Assembly: GCF_029855125.1 (NCBI RefSeq) | Contig: NZ_CP123229.1 | Location: 744,001-808,000, forward strand | Origin: Methylocapsa sp. D3K7 | GTDB taxonomy: Bacteria > Pseudomonadota > Alphaproteobacteria > Rhizobiales > Beijerinckiaceae | Reading direction: 5' to 3' | DNA: 64,000 nt | Part shown: positions 37,406 to 47,895 of the stretch, piece after piece | Layout of the letters: every line of letters starts with the position of its first letter | Numbering within the stretch: position 1 is the first letter of the stretch | The notes under the pieces: generated by a model | Database searches by the model: none | What the model saw: only the letters and a program-made list of their open reading frames with translations | Told to the model about the DNA's origin: nothing | Translations under genes and position numbers: made by a program

Positions 37406-37439
37406 CTTTTCGATCGGGTGGAGCCGTCCGATCGAAAAG
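37406..37439. terminator. Perfect 12-bp hairpin after the small membrane gene
   Basis: CTTTTCGATCGG and CCGATCGAAAAG flank a 10-base loop, 15 bp after the preceding stop codon. No U-tract follows, so it may be an intergenic palindromic element that also stabilises the transcript end. The rest of 37440-37841 shows no convincing gene. Confidence 0.45.
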
Positions 37440-37841
37440 GAAGGGCTCTGAGTCAAAGTGTTGCAACATGTTCTGATCGAAACCTGATCCGCTTTTTCGA
37501 AACATGCCCTGGTGCTGGGATCCTCAACTATTTGGACCGCCGTTACCGATACGCTTCGGCCTGTTGAGCCGGCAGGATCGGTGGTCCTCGGGACTCTATC
37601 GGTTCTTCCTCCGAAGAAGCACAAGGAGGATGGCAGCAATACTCATCCCCAGGCCGGTCATCCCGTGCATCCCGTTCCTGACGGCTTATCCCAGAAAACA
37701 CAAGGCATAGCATTGCGGCATCCTATTACTAGCCGCAGCATGACCTTGAGTTCGCCATAGCGCCCAGACGCACCGCCATCGAAAAGGCGGCATCAAGTTT
37801 ACAAACAGCGGCTAACCCGGCATGGCAAAGCGGACACCGCA

Positions 37842-38324
37842 TTGAGACTTTGGCGTTCCAACCCCCAGCTTCTTGACGGCTTTGCCTCCACTGGCACAAG
37901 CAGCGACCCCGAAGACGTTAAGGCCCGTCTGCCAACTTGGTTGCGCGCGGAACTACGAACTCAACTGCAAGGAAAAGTCATCTCCGGCGGCGATCCAGTA
38001 ACCCAAGAGCAAGCTGACGATTTCATCGACGAAGCGATAAGCTGCGGTATGCTTGATTCCGAAGGCACCTTGACCTTCCGTGTCAAGGGATCACGCGAGC
38101 AAATTATCGCGCAAATCCTGGAAGTCTGCGAGCTCTGGAATGAACCGATGACCAAGGCGAGGGCCGAAGCAATGGCCATTTCTGCCATTAAGGCATCACG
38201 CGGCTGGCGGGCATCTGCTTGGCTCTCGAAGGCCATTTTGATCCTCGCTATAATTTTGGCTGTCCTATTTATCGCTGGTATTATCACTGCTGAGGCCGGT
38301 CCCTTTCATTTGCCGGTAACATAA
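37842..38324 (+). CDS. Hypothetical protein with C-terminal membrane anchor
   Basis: A 160-residue frame from a TTG codon; no strong ribosome site, so the start is uncertain. The N-terminal 120 residues are soluble and mixed in charge (DPEDVKARLPTWLRAELRTQL, EQADDFIDEAISCGMLDSEG). One strongly hydrophobic helix at about 128-152 anchors the C-terminus. No family recognised. It lies in the gene-poor accessory stretch. Confidence 0.5.
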   Translation: MRLWRSNPQLLDGFASTGTSSDPEDVKARLPTWLRAELRTQLQGKVISGGDPVTQEQADDFIDEAISCGMLDSEGTLTFRVKGSREQIIAQILEVCELWNEPMTKARAEAMAISAIKASRGWRASAWLSKAILILAIILAVLFIAGIITAEAGPFHLPVT

Positions 38325-38375
38325 GCAAAGACAAGATCGTAGTTTCGGTCTGCACGGGGCATCAGCTATTCAGTT

Positions 38376-38609
38376 TCAATGGATAACGAACCCACGCCGA
38401 TCGTCTCGCAGTCCATCTAATCGTGGAATATGTGGAAGGGGGACACCACAGGCGCTGGACTTATCTTGTGAACGATCCCTGGCTTCGTCTTGGTGACAAT
38501 GCGGGACGATCATTTCTTGCCCAGTGAGATAACTCCCGTGTAGATAAACCGCATCGGAAGCTCGTTCATCGAGGCGCTTGAGCGCATCGACAATTTTGCT
38601 CCATGTCAT
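38376..38609 (-). CDS. Possible small hypothetical protein
   Basis: A 77-codon frame with a good ribosome site, AAGGAG, 11 bases before the ATG. The N-terminal half looks protein-like (TWSKIVDALKRLDERASDAVYLHGSYLTGQEMI). The second half is basic and low in hydrophobic residues, so the true protein may have been shortened by a frameshift. Not recognised. Confidence 0.4.
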   Translation of the reverse strand: MTWSKIVDALKRLDERASDAVYLHGSYLTGQEMIVPHCHQDEARDRSQDKSSACGVPLPHIPRLDGLRDDRRGFVIH

Positions 38610-39152
38610 TGCTCATCACTCCTTTTTCCGCTGAGTAAATCATACGAGCCCTTGGCCGGAAGCGTCACTGACCACTCGGCAGTTATTCAAGTCTTATTTG
38701 GCTCTAAACGCATAAACAAACCATATTTGCCGTCGTCCAATTTCATATATGGGGCATAAACGCCTCCTTCTCCTGGCCTATTGATGAAACGAAAACTGAT
38801 GCGGCATCGCCTCTTGGCCAAGAGTGCCAAGCCACTGTGATTTCATTTCTCTTAGCCTTCAGACTTTGGATTTTGTGTCGCTGGAATAAGAAGATGCTGG
38901 CACTGGTTGCCTCTGAAAAGAGGCATCATCGCAGATGCCTCGTACAACAATAAGCATTTCGGGGCGTTTGTTGCGTTCCCAATCAGTAGAGAGTTGCCCC
39001 ATTGAGCGGCAGCGCCATTTTTATGAAATTTATATACGGCAGGCTTCTGTGCACACTCGAATCTATATGCGGCTTGCGATAGATCATCGCAGTGAATTTT
39101 GCCTAGCGTATCATCTTCTAGCAGCCAGCATTACGCTTCATAGGATTGTCCA
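38610..39152. other. Gap upstream of the kdp operon
   Basis: About 540 bp with no convincing gene. It should contain the kdp promoter and the KdpE operator, but no clear KdpE-box was identified by eye. Composition is less G+C-rich than the kdp genes. Confidence 0.4.
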
Positions 39153-39248
39153 ATGCCTGTCTTTCTCCTCGACTTGATCTATGTCGCGATGGGTGTTGCC
39201 GCCTTTGCGATCACCGCGCTTTACCTTGGCGCTTGCAACAATTTGTGA
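39153..39248 (+). CDS. 31-residue membrane peptide ahead of kdpF
   Basis: A short ORF (31 codons plus stop) encoding a single hydrophobic helix: PVFLLDLIYVAMGVAAFAIT and LYLGACNNL. It ends 10 bp before the kdpF start. Many alphaproteobacterial kdp operons have a similar tiny membrane ORF before kdpF, so it is probably a KdpF-like accessory of the potassium pump. Too short for firm homology. Confidence 0.6.
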   Translation: MPVFLLDLIYVAMGVAAFAITALYLGACNNL

Positions 39249-39258
39249 GGGCTCACCC

Positions 39259-39348
39259 ATGACCTTCGATATGGTCCTCGGCGCGATCGTGACGATCGGC
39301 CTGCTCGTTTATCTCGTCGCCGCCTTGATTCGTCCCGAGCGTTTTTGA
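39259..39348 (+). CDS. kdpF: K+-transporting ATPase subunit KdpF
   Basis: A 29-residue single-helix peptide (TFDMVLGAIVTIGLLVYLVA) ending in LIRPERF, the usual KdpF C-terminal pattern. It stabilises the KdpABC complex in lipid. Twelve bases before kdpA. Confidence 0.85.
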   Translation: MTFDMVLGAIVTIGLLVYLVAALIRPERF

Positions 39349-39360
39349 AGAAGGTTACCC

Positions 39361-41088
39361 ATGACCGGCAATGGTCTCATTCAGATCGCGCTTTACTGCG
39401 TGATCGTCACACTTCTCGTGAAGCCGTTCGGCTTCTATATGACTCGCGTCTTCAACGGCGAGCGCACGTTTCTGTCGCCGCTGCTGCGTCCGTTCGAGCG
39501 GATCTTCTATAAGCTCAGCGGCGTCAAGGAAGTTGAGGAGCAAGGCTGGCTCAGCTATGGCCTAGCCATGTTGACTTTCTCCGTGGCGGGCTTCGTCGTC
39601 CTTTATGCTTTGCAACGCCTGCAGGCGGTACTCCCCTTCAATCCGCAGCACCTCGACCCGGTCTCTCCCGATCTCGCCTTCAACACGTCGGTGAGTTTTG
39701 TGACCAACACCAATTGGCAATCCTATGTGCCCGAGACGACCATGAGCTATCTAACCCAGATGGCCGGTCTCACCATGCATAATTTCGTGTCGGCTGCGAC
39801 CGGCATCGCGCTTGCCATCGCGCTCATCCGAGGCTTTGCCCGCCGCTCGGCGCAAACGATTGGCAATTTCTGGGTCGATATGACCCGTACCGTTCTTTAT
39901 GTGCTTTTGCCGATTTCAATCGTTGTTGGACTCTTTTTCGTGTGGCAGGGCATGCCGCAAAACCTCAATGCCTATACCGAGGTCACGACACTTGAGGGCG
40001 GCAAGCAGCTGATCGCTCAAGGTCAGGTGGCCAGCCAGGAAGTCATCAAAATGATGGGCACCAATGGCGGCGGCTTCTTCAACGCCAATTCGGCTCATCC
40101 CTACGAGAACCCCAACGCACTGACCAATTTCGTCCAGATGGTGCTGATCTTTTCGATCGGCGCGGCGCTGACCAATGTGTTCGGCCGGATGGTCGGCAAG
40201 CAGCGGCAAGGCTGGGCGATTTTCGCCGTCATGGGCATTTTGTTTCTGGCCGGCACTTTCACCGTCTATGCCGTTGAAAGCGGCGGCAATCCGGCCTTCG
40301 CCGATTTTCCCATCAACACCACGCCTGGCCCGCTTCAGGCCGGCGGCAATATGGAAGGCAAGGAGGTGCGGTTCGGCATTGCCAATTCCTCCCTCTTCAC
40401 GACCATCACGACAGACGCCTCCTGCGGCGCCGTCAACACCATGCACGACAGCCTGCTGCCGCTCGCAGGAATGGTGCCGATGGTGAATATCATGCTCGGC
40501 GAGATCATCTTCGGTGGCGTCGGCTCGGGCCTTTATGGCATGCTGCTCTTCGCGATCGTCGCCGTCTTTGTCGCGGGTTTGATGGTCGGCCGCACCCCGG
40601 AATATCTCGGCAAGAAGATTGAGGCGAGGGAGGTCAAGATGGCGATGCTCGCCATTCTTATCCTGCCATTGTGCATGCTTGGCTTCACGGCTCTTGCAGT
40701 GGTCGTCACCCCAGGCCTCGCCGGCATGGCCAATTCCGGCCCGCATGGCTTCAGCGAGGCGCTTTATGCCTATACATCGGCCACGGGCAATAATGGCAGT
40801 GCTTTCGCTGGGCTTTCCGCCAACACGCCATTCTATAATACGACACTCGGTCTTGCGATGTGGCTCGGACGTTTTTTCGTCATCGTCCCGATGCTCGCCA
40901 TAGCCGGTTCGCTCGCGGGTAAGAAGATCGTGCCGGCCTCGGCTGGAACTTTCCCGACGGATGGCGGGCTATTCGTCGGTCTTCTGATCGGCGTGATCTT
41001 GATCATCGGCGGCCTCACCTTCTTTCCAGCCCTCGCTCTCGGACCGATCGAGGAACATCTCGCGATGCTCGCTGGTACGCTTTTCTGA
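39361..41088 (+). CDS. kdpA: K+-transporting ATPase subunit KdpA
   Basis: Potassium-selective channel-like subunit of the Kdp pump. The 575-residue membrane protein has the four selectivity-filter-like loops: [26 protein letters not shown], the [10 protein letters not shown] region and [12 protein letters not shown]. All match the family. First large gene of kdpFABCDE. Confidence 0.97.
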   Translation: MTGNGLIQIALYCVIVTLLVKPFGFYMTRVFNGERTFLSPLLRPFERIFYKLSGVKEVEEQGWLSYGLAMLTFSVAGFVVLYALQRLQAVLPFNPQHLDPVSPDLAFNTSVSFVTNTNWQSYVPETTMSYLTQMAGLTMHNFVSAATGIALAIALIRGFARRSAQTIGNFWVDMTRTVLYVLLPISIVVGLFFVWQGMPQNLNAYTEVTTLEGGKQLIAQGQVASQEVIKMMGTNGGGFFNANSAHPYENPNALTNFVQMVLIFSIGAALTNVFGRMVGKQRQGWAIFAVMGILFLAGTFTVYAVESGGNPAFADFPINTTPGPLQAGGNMEGKEVRFGIANSSLFTTITTDASCGAVNTMHDSLLPLAGMVPMVNIMLGEIIFGGVGSGLYGMLLFAIVAVFVAGLMVGRTPEYLGKKIEAREVKMAMLAILILPLCMLGFTALAVVVTPGLAGMANSGPHGFSEALYAYTSATGNNGSAFAGLSANTPFYNTTLGLAMWLGRFFVIVPMLAIAGSLAGKKIVPASAGTFPTDGGLFVGLLIGVILIIGGLTFFPALALGPIEEHLAMLAGTLF

Positions 41089-41118
41089 TCACCGCCAACG
41101 GACTTTGGGACAAATCCA

Positions 41119-43254
41119 ATGAAAGACAGAACCAATGCACGCCGCAGCGTGAGCTCCTTGTTCGATCCGGCGATCATCGTGCCAGCGATCGGGGACTCCT
41201 TCCGCAAGCTGCACCCCCGGACCCTGATCCGCAATCCGGTGATGTTCGTGGTCGAAATCGTGACGGTTCTCACGACGATCCTCTTCCTCCGTGATCTCAT
41301 CACCGGCGGCGAAAATCTGAAATTCACCTTTCAGATCATTGTCTGGCTTTGGATCACCTTGCTTTTCGCCAATTTCGCTGAGGCCGTTGCGGAAGGCCGC
41401 GGCAAAGCCCAAGCGGCCACTCTGCGCAAGGCGCGCACGGAAACGCGGGCAAAACGGCTCATCGATCCTAACGGGACGAGCGGCATGCGGGCCGTCGTCG
41501 AAGGCGTGTCAGCGACGGAATTGGAACCCGGCGACGTCGTTCTTGTCGAGCCAGGCGATCTCATTCCGAGCGACGGCGATGTGATCGAAGGTGTCGCCTC
41601 CGTTAACGAATCCGCAATCACTGGTGAATCGGCGCCTGTCATTCGCGAGGCAGGCGGCGATCGCTCCGCCGTCACCGGTGGCACGATGGTTCTTTCCGAC
41701 TGGATCAAGGTTCGCATCACCGCCGCGCAAGGATCGACGTTCCTCGACCGGATGATCGCGCTCGTCGAAGGCGCGGAACGGCAGAAAACACCAAACGAGA
41801 TCGCGCTCAACATTCTCCTCGCGGGATTGACGCTTATCTTCGTTTTCGCGGTGGCGACCATTCCGAGCTTTGCCAATTATGCAGGAGGTACCGTCAGCAT
41901 CGTCATTCTCGTCGCGCTTTTCGTCACCCTCATTCCGACGACAATCGGCGCATTGTTGTCGGCGATCGGGATCGCCGGAATGGACCGTTTGGTGCGATTC
42001 AATGTCCTAGCCATGTCGGGCCGGGCGGTCGAAGCTGCTGGCGACGTCGACACGCTCCTTCTCGACAAAACCGGGACGATCACTCTCGGCAACCGCCAAG
42101 CCACGGAATTTATTCCGCTTCCCGGTGTCAGCGAAAAGGAACTTGCGGACGCGGCGCAACTCGCCTCTCTCCCGGATGAGACACCGGAAGGCCGCTCGAT
42201 CGTCGTGCTCGCTAAGGAGAAATACGGCATCCGGGGCCGCGAGATGCATGAGCTTCATGCGAAGTTTGTGCCGTTTTCCGCTTACACGAGATTGAGCGGG
42301 GTCGATACGGAGGCAACCATTATCCGCAAGGGAGCCGTGGATGCGATCTTGGTCTTCGTCCGTTCCTCAGCCGCGCTGCCCGAAAACAATACAAGTGCTG
42401 GTGCACCAGCGACGCTCCCCTTCTTGGTCTCGGATGCGCAGGTTCAGGCTTTGACCGCAAGCGGCGATAAGGTTGCAAAATCGGGAGGAACGCCGCTGGC
42501 CGTGGCGAAGGATGGGCGGCTGCTTGGGATCATCCATCTGAAAGACATTATCAAGGGCGGCATCCGGGAGCGGTTCGCTGCGCTCCGCCAGATGGGCATA
42601 CGGACCGTGATGATCACCGGGGACAACCCTCTGACGGCGGCGGCGATCGCGGCGGAGGCGGGCGTCGATGATTTTCTTGCCCAAGCGACGCCAGAGACAA
42701 AGCTGAAACTCATTCGCGACGAGCAGGCGCAAGGCAAGCTTGTTGCCATGTGCGGCGATGGCACCAATGATGCTCCGGCCCTGGCTCAAGCCGATGTCGG
42801 GGTCGCCATGAACACCGGCACGATGGCGGCGCGGGAAGCCGGCAATATGGTCGATCTCGACAGCGACCCGACGAAGCTTATCGAGATCGTTGAAATCGGC
42901 AAGCAGCTCCTCATGACGCGCGGCGCGCTGACGACATTCTCGATCGCCAATGACGTCGCCAAATATTTTGCCATCATTCCGGCAGCGTTCGTCGTCTTCT
43001 ATCCGCAGCTGCAGAGCCTCAATATCATGCATCTCGCCTCGCCGCAGAGTGCCATTCTGTCGGCGATCATTTTCAACGCTCTGATCATCATCGCATTGAT
43101 CCCCTTGTCACTGCGCGGGGTCGCCTACAAGCCTGTCGGCGCGGCAAGCATCTTGCGGCGCAATCTTCTCGTCTACGGGCTCGGCGGGATTATCGTTCCG
43201 TTCATTGGCATCAAGCTCATCGACATGGCCGTCGGCCTGGCCCACCTCGCGTGA
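41119..43254 (+). CDS. kdpB: K+-transporting P-type ATPase subunit KdpB
   Basis: Catalytic P-type ATPase subunit. Of 711 residues, the phosphorylated Asp316 lies in DKTGTIT. The TGESAPV actuator loop, the ITGDNPLTA and [17 protein letters not shown] hinge motifs and the expected membrane helices are present. The length is slightly above the 680-690 usual, from an N-terminal addition. ATP hydrolysis drives K+ uptake through KdpA. Confidence 0.97.
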   Translation: MKDRTNARRSVSSLFDPAIIVPAIGDSFRKLHPRTLIRNPVMFVVEIVTVLTTILFLRDLITGGENLKFTFQIIVWLWITLLFANFAEAVAEGRGKAQAATLRKARTETRAKRLIDPNGTSGMRAVVEGVSATELEPGDVVLVEPGDLIPSDGDVIEGVASVNESAITGESAPVIREAGGDRSAVTGGTMVLSDWIKVRITAAQGSTFLDRMIALVEGAERQKTPNEIALNILLAGLTLIFVFAVATIPSFANYAGGTVSIVILVALFVTLIPTTIGALLSAIGIAGMDRLVRFNVLAMSGRAVEAAGDVDTLLLDKTGTITLGNRQATEFIPLPGVSEKELADAAQLASLPDETPEGRSIVVLAKEKYGIRGREMHELHAKFVPFSAYTRLSGVDTEATIIRKGAVDAILVFVRSSAALPENNTSAGAPATLPFLVSDAQVQALTASGDKVAKSGGTPLAVAKDGRLLGIIHLKDIIKGGIRERFAALRQMGIRTVMITGDNPLTAAAIAAEAGVDDFLAQATPETKLKLIRDEQAQGKLVAMCGDGTNDAPALAQADVGVAMNTGTMAAREAGNMVDLDSDPTKLIEIVEIGKQLLMTRGALTTFSIANDVAKYFAIIPAAFVVFYPQLQSLNIMHLASPQSAILSAIIFNALIIIALIPLSLRGVAYKPVGAASILRRNLLVYGLGGIIVPFIGIKLIDMAVGLAHLA

Positions 43255-43303
43255 TGACAAGTGACAAACTCAAAGACAATCTACGAGCTTTAAGGACACT
43301 CAA

Positions 43304-44269
43304 ATGATCAAGCATCTTGTCCCGGCCATCATGCTGACTTTATTGATGACAGTCGTGACCGGGCTTGCCTATCCCCTCGCAATGACAGGCATGGCTGGTC
43401 TCCTTTTTCCTCATCAAGCCAAAGGCAGTTTGATCGAACGCGACGGAAAGATCATCGGCTCTGAACTGATCGGGCAGAATTTTGCTACCGATGGATATTT
43501 CCATGGCCGGCCGTCCGCCACGACCGATACCGATCCGAACGATCCCGCCAAAACCGTGCCCGCGCCCTATAATGCAAGCAATTCAGCGGGTTCGAATCTA
43601 GGACCCACATCAAAATCGCTTGTGGACCGGGTCAAAGGTGATTCCGATTTGCTGGCGGCAACAAATCCTTCCGCCAAGGTTCCGGTCGATCTTGTCACCA
43701 CCTCGGCCAGCGGGCTCGATCCCGACATTACGCCCGCCGCCGCCTTGTTCCAGGTCCCGCGTGTCGCAAAGGCGCGTAACGTCCCGGAGGACCGGTTACG
43801 CAGTTTTGTCGAGGCCAACACAGCGGGCCGTCTCCTCGGCTTACTGGGTGAGCCGCACGTCAATGTACTGAAGCTCAATCTCGCGCTTGAGAAGGCTTTT
43901 CCGGCGCATGAAAACACTGCGAGCAAAGAGAAGCTGTCAGCGACTGAGGCAACGCCGTCACCCTCGGCACCCGAGGCCACTCCCCCCGTGCCCCAAACGC
44001 CTGAACTCCCCGTTGCCGAAGCGCCGCCTGTTGCAGCAACGCCGGCGCCAGAGCCCGCGGCCATCCCCCCTGCGGTCCCGACCGTAGAATCGGGGGCAGC
44101 TGCCGTGTTCCCTTCTGAAATTTCTCCCGTCCACGCCGGCGAAAAGCGCGAGACGGCGCTCCTCAAAACCTGCGCCGATCAATATCGCGCCAACGCCGCG
44201 ACCAACACAAATGGCGGTCTGAAACGGAACGTTTATTTGAAAGAATGCAAGAAGCGCTTGAAGGGCTGA
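43304..44269 (+). CDS. kdpC: KdpC subunit with unusual C-terminal extension
   Basis: KdpC helps ATP binding in the Kdp pump. Residues 1-202 form a complete KdpC: N-terminal membrane anchor (to about 33), FHGRPS, the [11 protein letters not shown] block, SGLDPDI and [11 protein letters not shown]. The family normally ends here, near 190-200 residues. This protein continues to 321 with a Pro/Ala/Glu-rich linker (about 205-268). It ends in a short module (about 275-320) with two cysteines, [12 protein letters not shown] ... [15 protein letters not shown]. That module resembles small exported domains common in Hyphomicrobiales. AAGGA precedes the ATG. Confidence 0.93.
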   Translation: MIKHLVPAIMLTLLMTVVTGLAYPLAMTGMAGLLFPHQAKGSLIERDGKIIGSELIGQNFATDGYFHGRPSATTDTDPNDPAKTVPAPYNASNSAGSNLGPTSKSLVDRVKGDSDLLAATNPSAKVPVDLVTTSASGLDPDITPAAALFQVPRVAKARNVPEDRLRSFVEANTAGRLLGLLGEPHVNVLKLNLALEKAFPAHENTASKEKLSATEATPSPSAPEATPPVPQTPELPVAEAPPVAATPAPEPAAIPPAVPTVESGAAAVFPSEISPVHAGEKRETALLKTCADQYRANAATNTNGGLKRNVYLKECKKRLKG

Positions 44270-44418
44270 ATAACGTATCCTGCTCAACATGTGAGGGAAA
44301 AGTGTTGAGGTTTTCAAAGCGGAGATTTGCTCGTCAGGAGTCGTTTTCTTCTCTATGAAGGATAGGGCGCTTCACGTTATCCTAGCGTAAAGCATTCTCA
44401 TCGCGGGCACTGCCACCT

Positions 44419-47130
44419 ATGGAGAAACGCGACAACGGCGACCGGCGGCCCTCCCCCGACGCTCTTTTGCGTGAAGTGCAAAAAGCAGAACAGGGCCGGC
44501 TAAGAATCTTTCTCGGTGCTGCGCCCGGCGTTGGCAAAACCTATGAAATGCTGACTGCGGCGAGGGCAAAAAAAGCCGAAGGCATTGATGTTGTCATCGG
44601 CGTCGTCGAAACGCACGGGCGCAAAGAAACCGAAGCGCTGCTTCAGGGGCTCGAAATCGTCCCGCGCCGGAGCGTCCCTTATAAGGGACATACGCTCGCC
44701 GAAATGGATATCGACGCCATTTTGGCGCGCAAGCCGAGCCTCGTTCTGGTCGATGAGCTTGCCCACACCAATGCGCCAGAGAGCCGGCATCCCAAACGCT
44801 ACATGGATGTCGAGGAACTGCTCGCCGCCGGAATCGACGTCTATACGACACTCAACATCCAGCATGTCGAAAGCCTGAATGATATCGTCGCCGGCATCAC
44901 CAAGATCAGGGTCCGCGAGACCGTGCCGGACTCGATCATCGATCTTGCTTGCGACATCGAACTGGTTGACCTAACGCCAGAAGATCTGATTGCTCGTCTC
45001 AACGATGGCAAGGTCTATGTGCCCGAACAGGCTGAGCGCGCCACGAGGAATTATTTTTCGCCAGGCAATCTCACAGCCTTGCGGGAGCTTGCGCTGCGCC
45101 GCACCGCGCAAAGGGTCGATGCCCAAATGGTCGACTACATGCGCGCGCATCGCATTGAAGGGTCATGGCCCGCGAGCGAGCGCGTGCTGGTTTTGGTCGA
45201 TTCCGCAAGCGGCGCCAATGCGGTCGTGCGTCACGCCAAACGCATGGCCGATCGACTGCGCGCGCAGTGGACCGCGATCCATGTCGAAACGCCCGCCGAT
45301 GCGCGCGCAAGCGAGGCCGACCGTGACAGGATCGCCCAGGCTCTCCGCCTCGCGCAAAGACTAGGCGCCGCGGCGATTTCCATTCCCGGAGAAGATGTAG
45401 CATCGACCGTCGCCGACTATGCCAGCGCCAACCATTTTGCCCATATTATCGCTGCGAGATCTGAACGCTCGCGCTGGCGGGATTATTTTCGTGACTCCTT
45501 TACCGAAAAACTGATCCGCGCCACAGGGGACGCGAGTGTTCATATTGTCGCGCGCACGAAGGATACCCAATTTAAGAATACCGTCGAAAGCGATAGCAAG
45601 GTTGTAAAGCCAGACCGCACCGAGATTAAGGCTTATTTTGTAAGTCTTGCCTATGTCGCGGCCGCGATCCTTGTTGCCGCCCTGCTGAGACGGACGCTTG
45701 GCGTCTCGAACCTCGCACAAGTGTTCCTGATCGCGGTCCTCGCAAGCGCCGTAACCTTCGGACTGTGGGCCTCGCTCTTTGCCTGCCTCGCCAGCGTTCT
45801 TTCCTACAATTTTTTCTTTTTGCCCCCCCTCTATACATTCACCATCGCCGATCCCGAGAACGTCGTCGTCTTGTTCTTTTTTACGGTCGTGGCGCTGATC
45901 GCGAGCAATCTCGCCGCACGGGTCCGCGCCCAGGCGGTCGCGGCGCGCGAGCGGACCCGGATCACGGAGGAGCTTTATCTTTTCAGCCGCAAGCTCGCTG
46001 GCGCCGCGACGCTTGACGACCTCCTCTGGGCAACCGTGCATCAGATTGCCTTAATGCTGAAGGTTCGTGTCGTCGTCCTTTTGCCCGAGAATGGCGGCCT
46101 TGTTGTCAAGGCTGGGTTTCCGCCCGAAGACATGCTCGACGAGGCAGATCTCGCCGCGGCGCGCTGGTGCTTTGAAAGAAATCAAGCGACTGGGCGTGGC
46201 GCCGATACATTGCCCGGAGCCAAGCGCCGCTTCATGCCCTTACGCACTGGGCGCGGCGCCGTCGGCGTGGCTGGAATCGATAGCGACAAGCCGGGACTGC
46301 TTTTGACACCAGAGGAATCGCGGCTGCTGGACGCCTTGTCGGATCAGGCAGCTTTGGCGATTGATCGCGTCAATCTCGCCCAAGACATTGACCGCGCCCG
46401 TCTGGCAGCCGAAACAGACCGCCTGCGCGCGGCGTTGCTGACCTCGATTTCCCATGATTTGCGCACCCCGCTAGCGTCGATCGTGGGTTCGGCGAGCAGC
46501 CTTATCACGCATGGACAAGAATTCGATACAGCCGTTCAAGCAAGCCTCTTGCGCACCATTTTGGAGGAGGCCGAGAGGCTCAACCGCTTTATTGGCAATC
46601 TTCTCGACATGACACGCCTCGAATCGGGACCGCTCACGCCGCACACCGGAGCAGCCGATCTCTCCGACATCATCGGTGCAGCCTTGCAACGAGCCGATAA
46701 GATCTTGCAAAATAATTCGGTCGTATTCGATCTCGAAAGCGGTCTGCCATTGCTCGATCTCGACATGGTGTTGATGGAACAGGTTTTGTTCAATCTGTTC
46801 GACAATGCGGCAAAATACGCGCCGCAGGGCTCCCGGATCACGGTCACGGCGAGGCATGAGGGAGAGTCTGCCGTGATCCGGGTATTCGATGAAGGCGAAG
46901 GCATTCCGGAGGCCGATCTCGAGCGGATCTTCGACAAGTTCTATCGTGTTCGCCAATCCGACCGGCAGCGTGCCGGCACTGGGCTCGGCCTTGCTATCTG
47001 CCGCGGTTTCGTCGAAGCCATGGGAGGATCGATCTCGGCCGCCAACCGGAGCGACAGGACTGGCGCGGTTTTCACCATCAGGCTGCCTGTGCCAGTCAAA
47101 CCGTGGCTTGCGGCGGAGGTTTCGTCGTGA
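44419..47130 (+). CDS. kdpD: Sensor histidine kinase KdpD
   Basis: Potassium and turgor-responsive kinase controlling kdp expression. Of 903 residues, the N-terminal KdpD domain has Walker A GAAPGVGKT (33-41) and DELAHTNAP. A universal-stress-like domain follows, then four short membrane helices (about 410-500), a GAF-like region, and the HisKA domain with His679 in SHDLRTPLA. The catalytic domain has NLFDNAAKYAP and GTGLGLAI. Length and order are standard. It overlaps kdpE by four bases. Confidence 0.96.
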   Translation: MEKRDNGDRRPSPDALLREVQKAEQGRLRIFLGAAPGVGKTYEMLTAARAKKAEGIDVVIGVVETHGRKETEALLQGLEIVPRRSVPYKGHTLAEMDIDAILARKPSLVLVDELAHTNAPESRHPKRYMDVEELLAAGIDVYTTLNIQHVESLNDIVAGITKIRVRETVPDSIIDLACDIELVDLTPEDLIARLNDGKVYVPEQAERATRNYFSPGNLTALRELALRRTAQRVDAQMVDYMRAHRIEGSWPASERVLVLVDSASGANAVVRHAKRMADRLRAQWTAIHVETPADARASEADRDRIAQALRLAQRLGAAAISIPGEDVASTVADYASANHFAHIIAARSERSRWRDYFRDSFTEKLIRATGDASVHIVARTKDTQFKNTVESDSKVVKPDRTEIKAYFVSLAYVAAAILVAALLRRTLGVSNLAQVFLIAVLASAVTFGLWASLFACLASVLSYNFFFLPPLYTFTIADPENVVVLFFFTVVALIASNLAARVRAQAVAARERTRITEELYLFSRKLAGAATLDDLLWATVHQIALMLKVRVVVLLPENGGLVVKAGFPPEDMLDEADLAAARWCFERNQATGRGADTLPGAKRRFMPLRTGRGAVGVAGIDSDKPGLLLTPEESRLLDALSDQAALAIDRVNLAQDIDRARLAAETDRLRAALLTSISHDLRTPLASIVGSASSLITHGQEFDTAVQASLLRTILEEAERLNRFIGNLLDMTRLESGPLTPHTGAADLSDIIGAALQRADKILQNNSVVFDLESGLPLLDLDMVLMEQVLFNLFDNAAKYAPQGSRITVTARHEGESAVIRVFDEGEGIPEADLERIFDKFYRVRQSDRQRAGTGLGLAICRGFVEAMGGSISAANRSDRTGAVFTIRLPVPVKPWLAAEVSS

Positions 47131-47819
47131 CCGGGGGACCGCTTCGCATTCTCGTTGTCGATGACGAACCGGCGATCCTTCGCTTTTTGCAGGCAAGCCT
47201 TGAGAGCCAGGGTTATACCGTCGCAACAGCAGCCAACGCCCGCACCGCTCTCGACCTGGTCAAAAGACACGCCGCCGACCTCGTTGTCCTCGACCTGGGT
47301 CTGCCCGATGTGGACGGCCTTGATGTCATCCGTCATATCAGGGAGGGCGGTGAAACCTTGCCCATCATAATCCTGTCGAGCCGTGAGAACGAAACCGCCA
47401 AAGTCAGAGCGCTCGATCTCGGCGCCGACGATTATGTCACGAAGCCGTTCGGGATCGATGAACTCCTGGCGCGCATCCGCACGGCGCAGCGGCATCGTTT
47501 GCAGCAGGAGGGCGAGAAGCCATTGTTCCATGCAGGCGATCTCTGCGTCGATCTTGTCCGGCGGGTGGTCACGGTGCGCAACGAGGAAGTCAAACTTTCG
47601 CCACGCGAATACGAGGTTCTGCGTCTCTTGGTGGCCCATGCCGGAAGGGTTCTGACCCACGATTTTATCCTGCGGGAAATTTGGGGCAGCAATGCCGACG
47701 TGCAATATTTGCGTATCTACATTCGTGCTCTGCGCCAGAAGATCGAGGCGGACCCGGCGCGGCCTTCCCATATCCTCACCGTCACCGGCGTCGGCTATCG
47801 TCTGCGCGAGCCGGAGTGA
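47127..47819 (+). CDS. kdpE: Response regulator KdpE
   Basis: OmpR-family DNA-binding regulator of the kdp operon. The GTG start at 47127 overlaps the kdpD stop (GTGA), a coupling typical of kinase-regulator pairs, and gives 230 residues, the family length. The receiver domain has DDEP, the phospho-acceptor Asp56 in VLDLGLPD and the KPFGIDELLARI end. A winged-helix effector follows (LSPREYEVLRLLVAHAG, YLRIYIRALRQKIE). Confidence 0.96.
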   Translation: MTGGPLRILVVDDEPAILRFLQASLESQGYTVATAANARTALDLVKRHAADLVVLDLGLPDVDGLDVIRHIREGGETLPIIILSSRENETAKVRALDLGADDYVTKPFGIDELLARIRTAQRHRLQQEGEKPLFHAGDLCVDLVRRVVTVRNEEVKLSPREYEVLRLLVAHAGRVLTHDFILREIWGSNADVQYLRIYIRALRQKIEADPARPSHILTVTGVGYRLREPE

Positions 47820-47895
47820 AGAATTGTTCCTAAGAGTCCGCGCGCCATTGCTGGAACATGCGTGATCAGCTAAAAACCCTTGCGAAGGTATAGCC

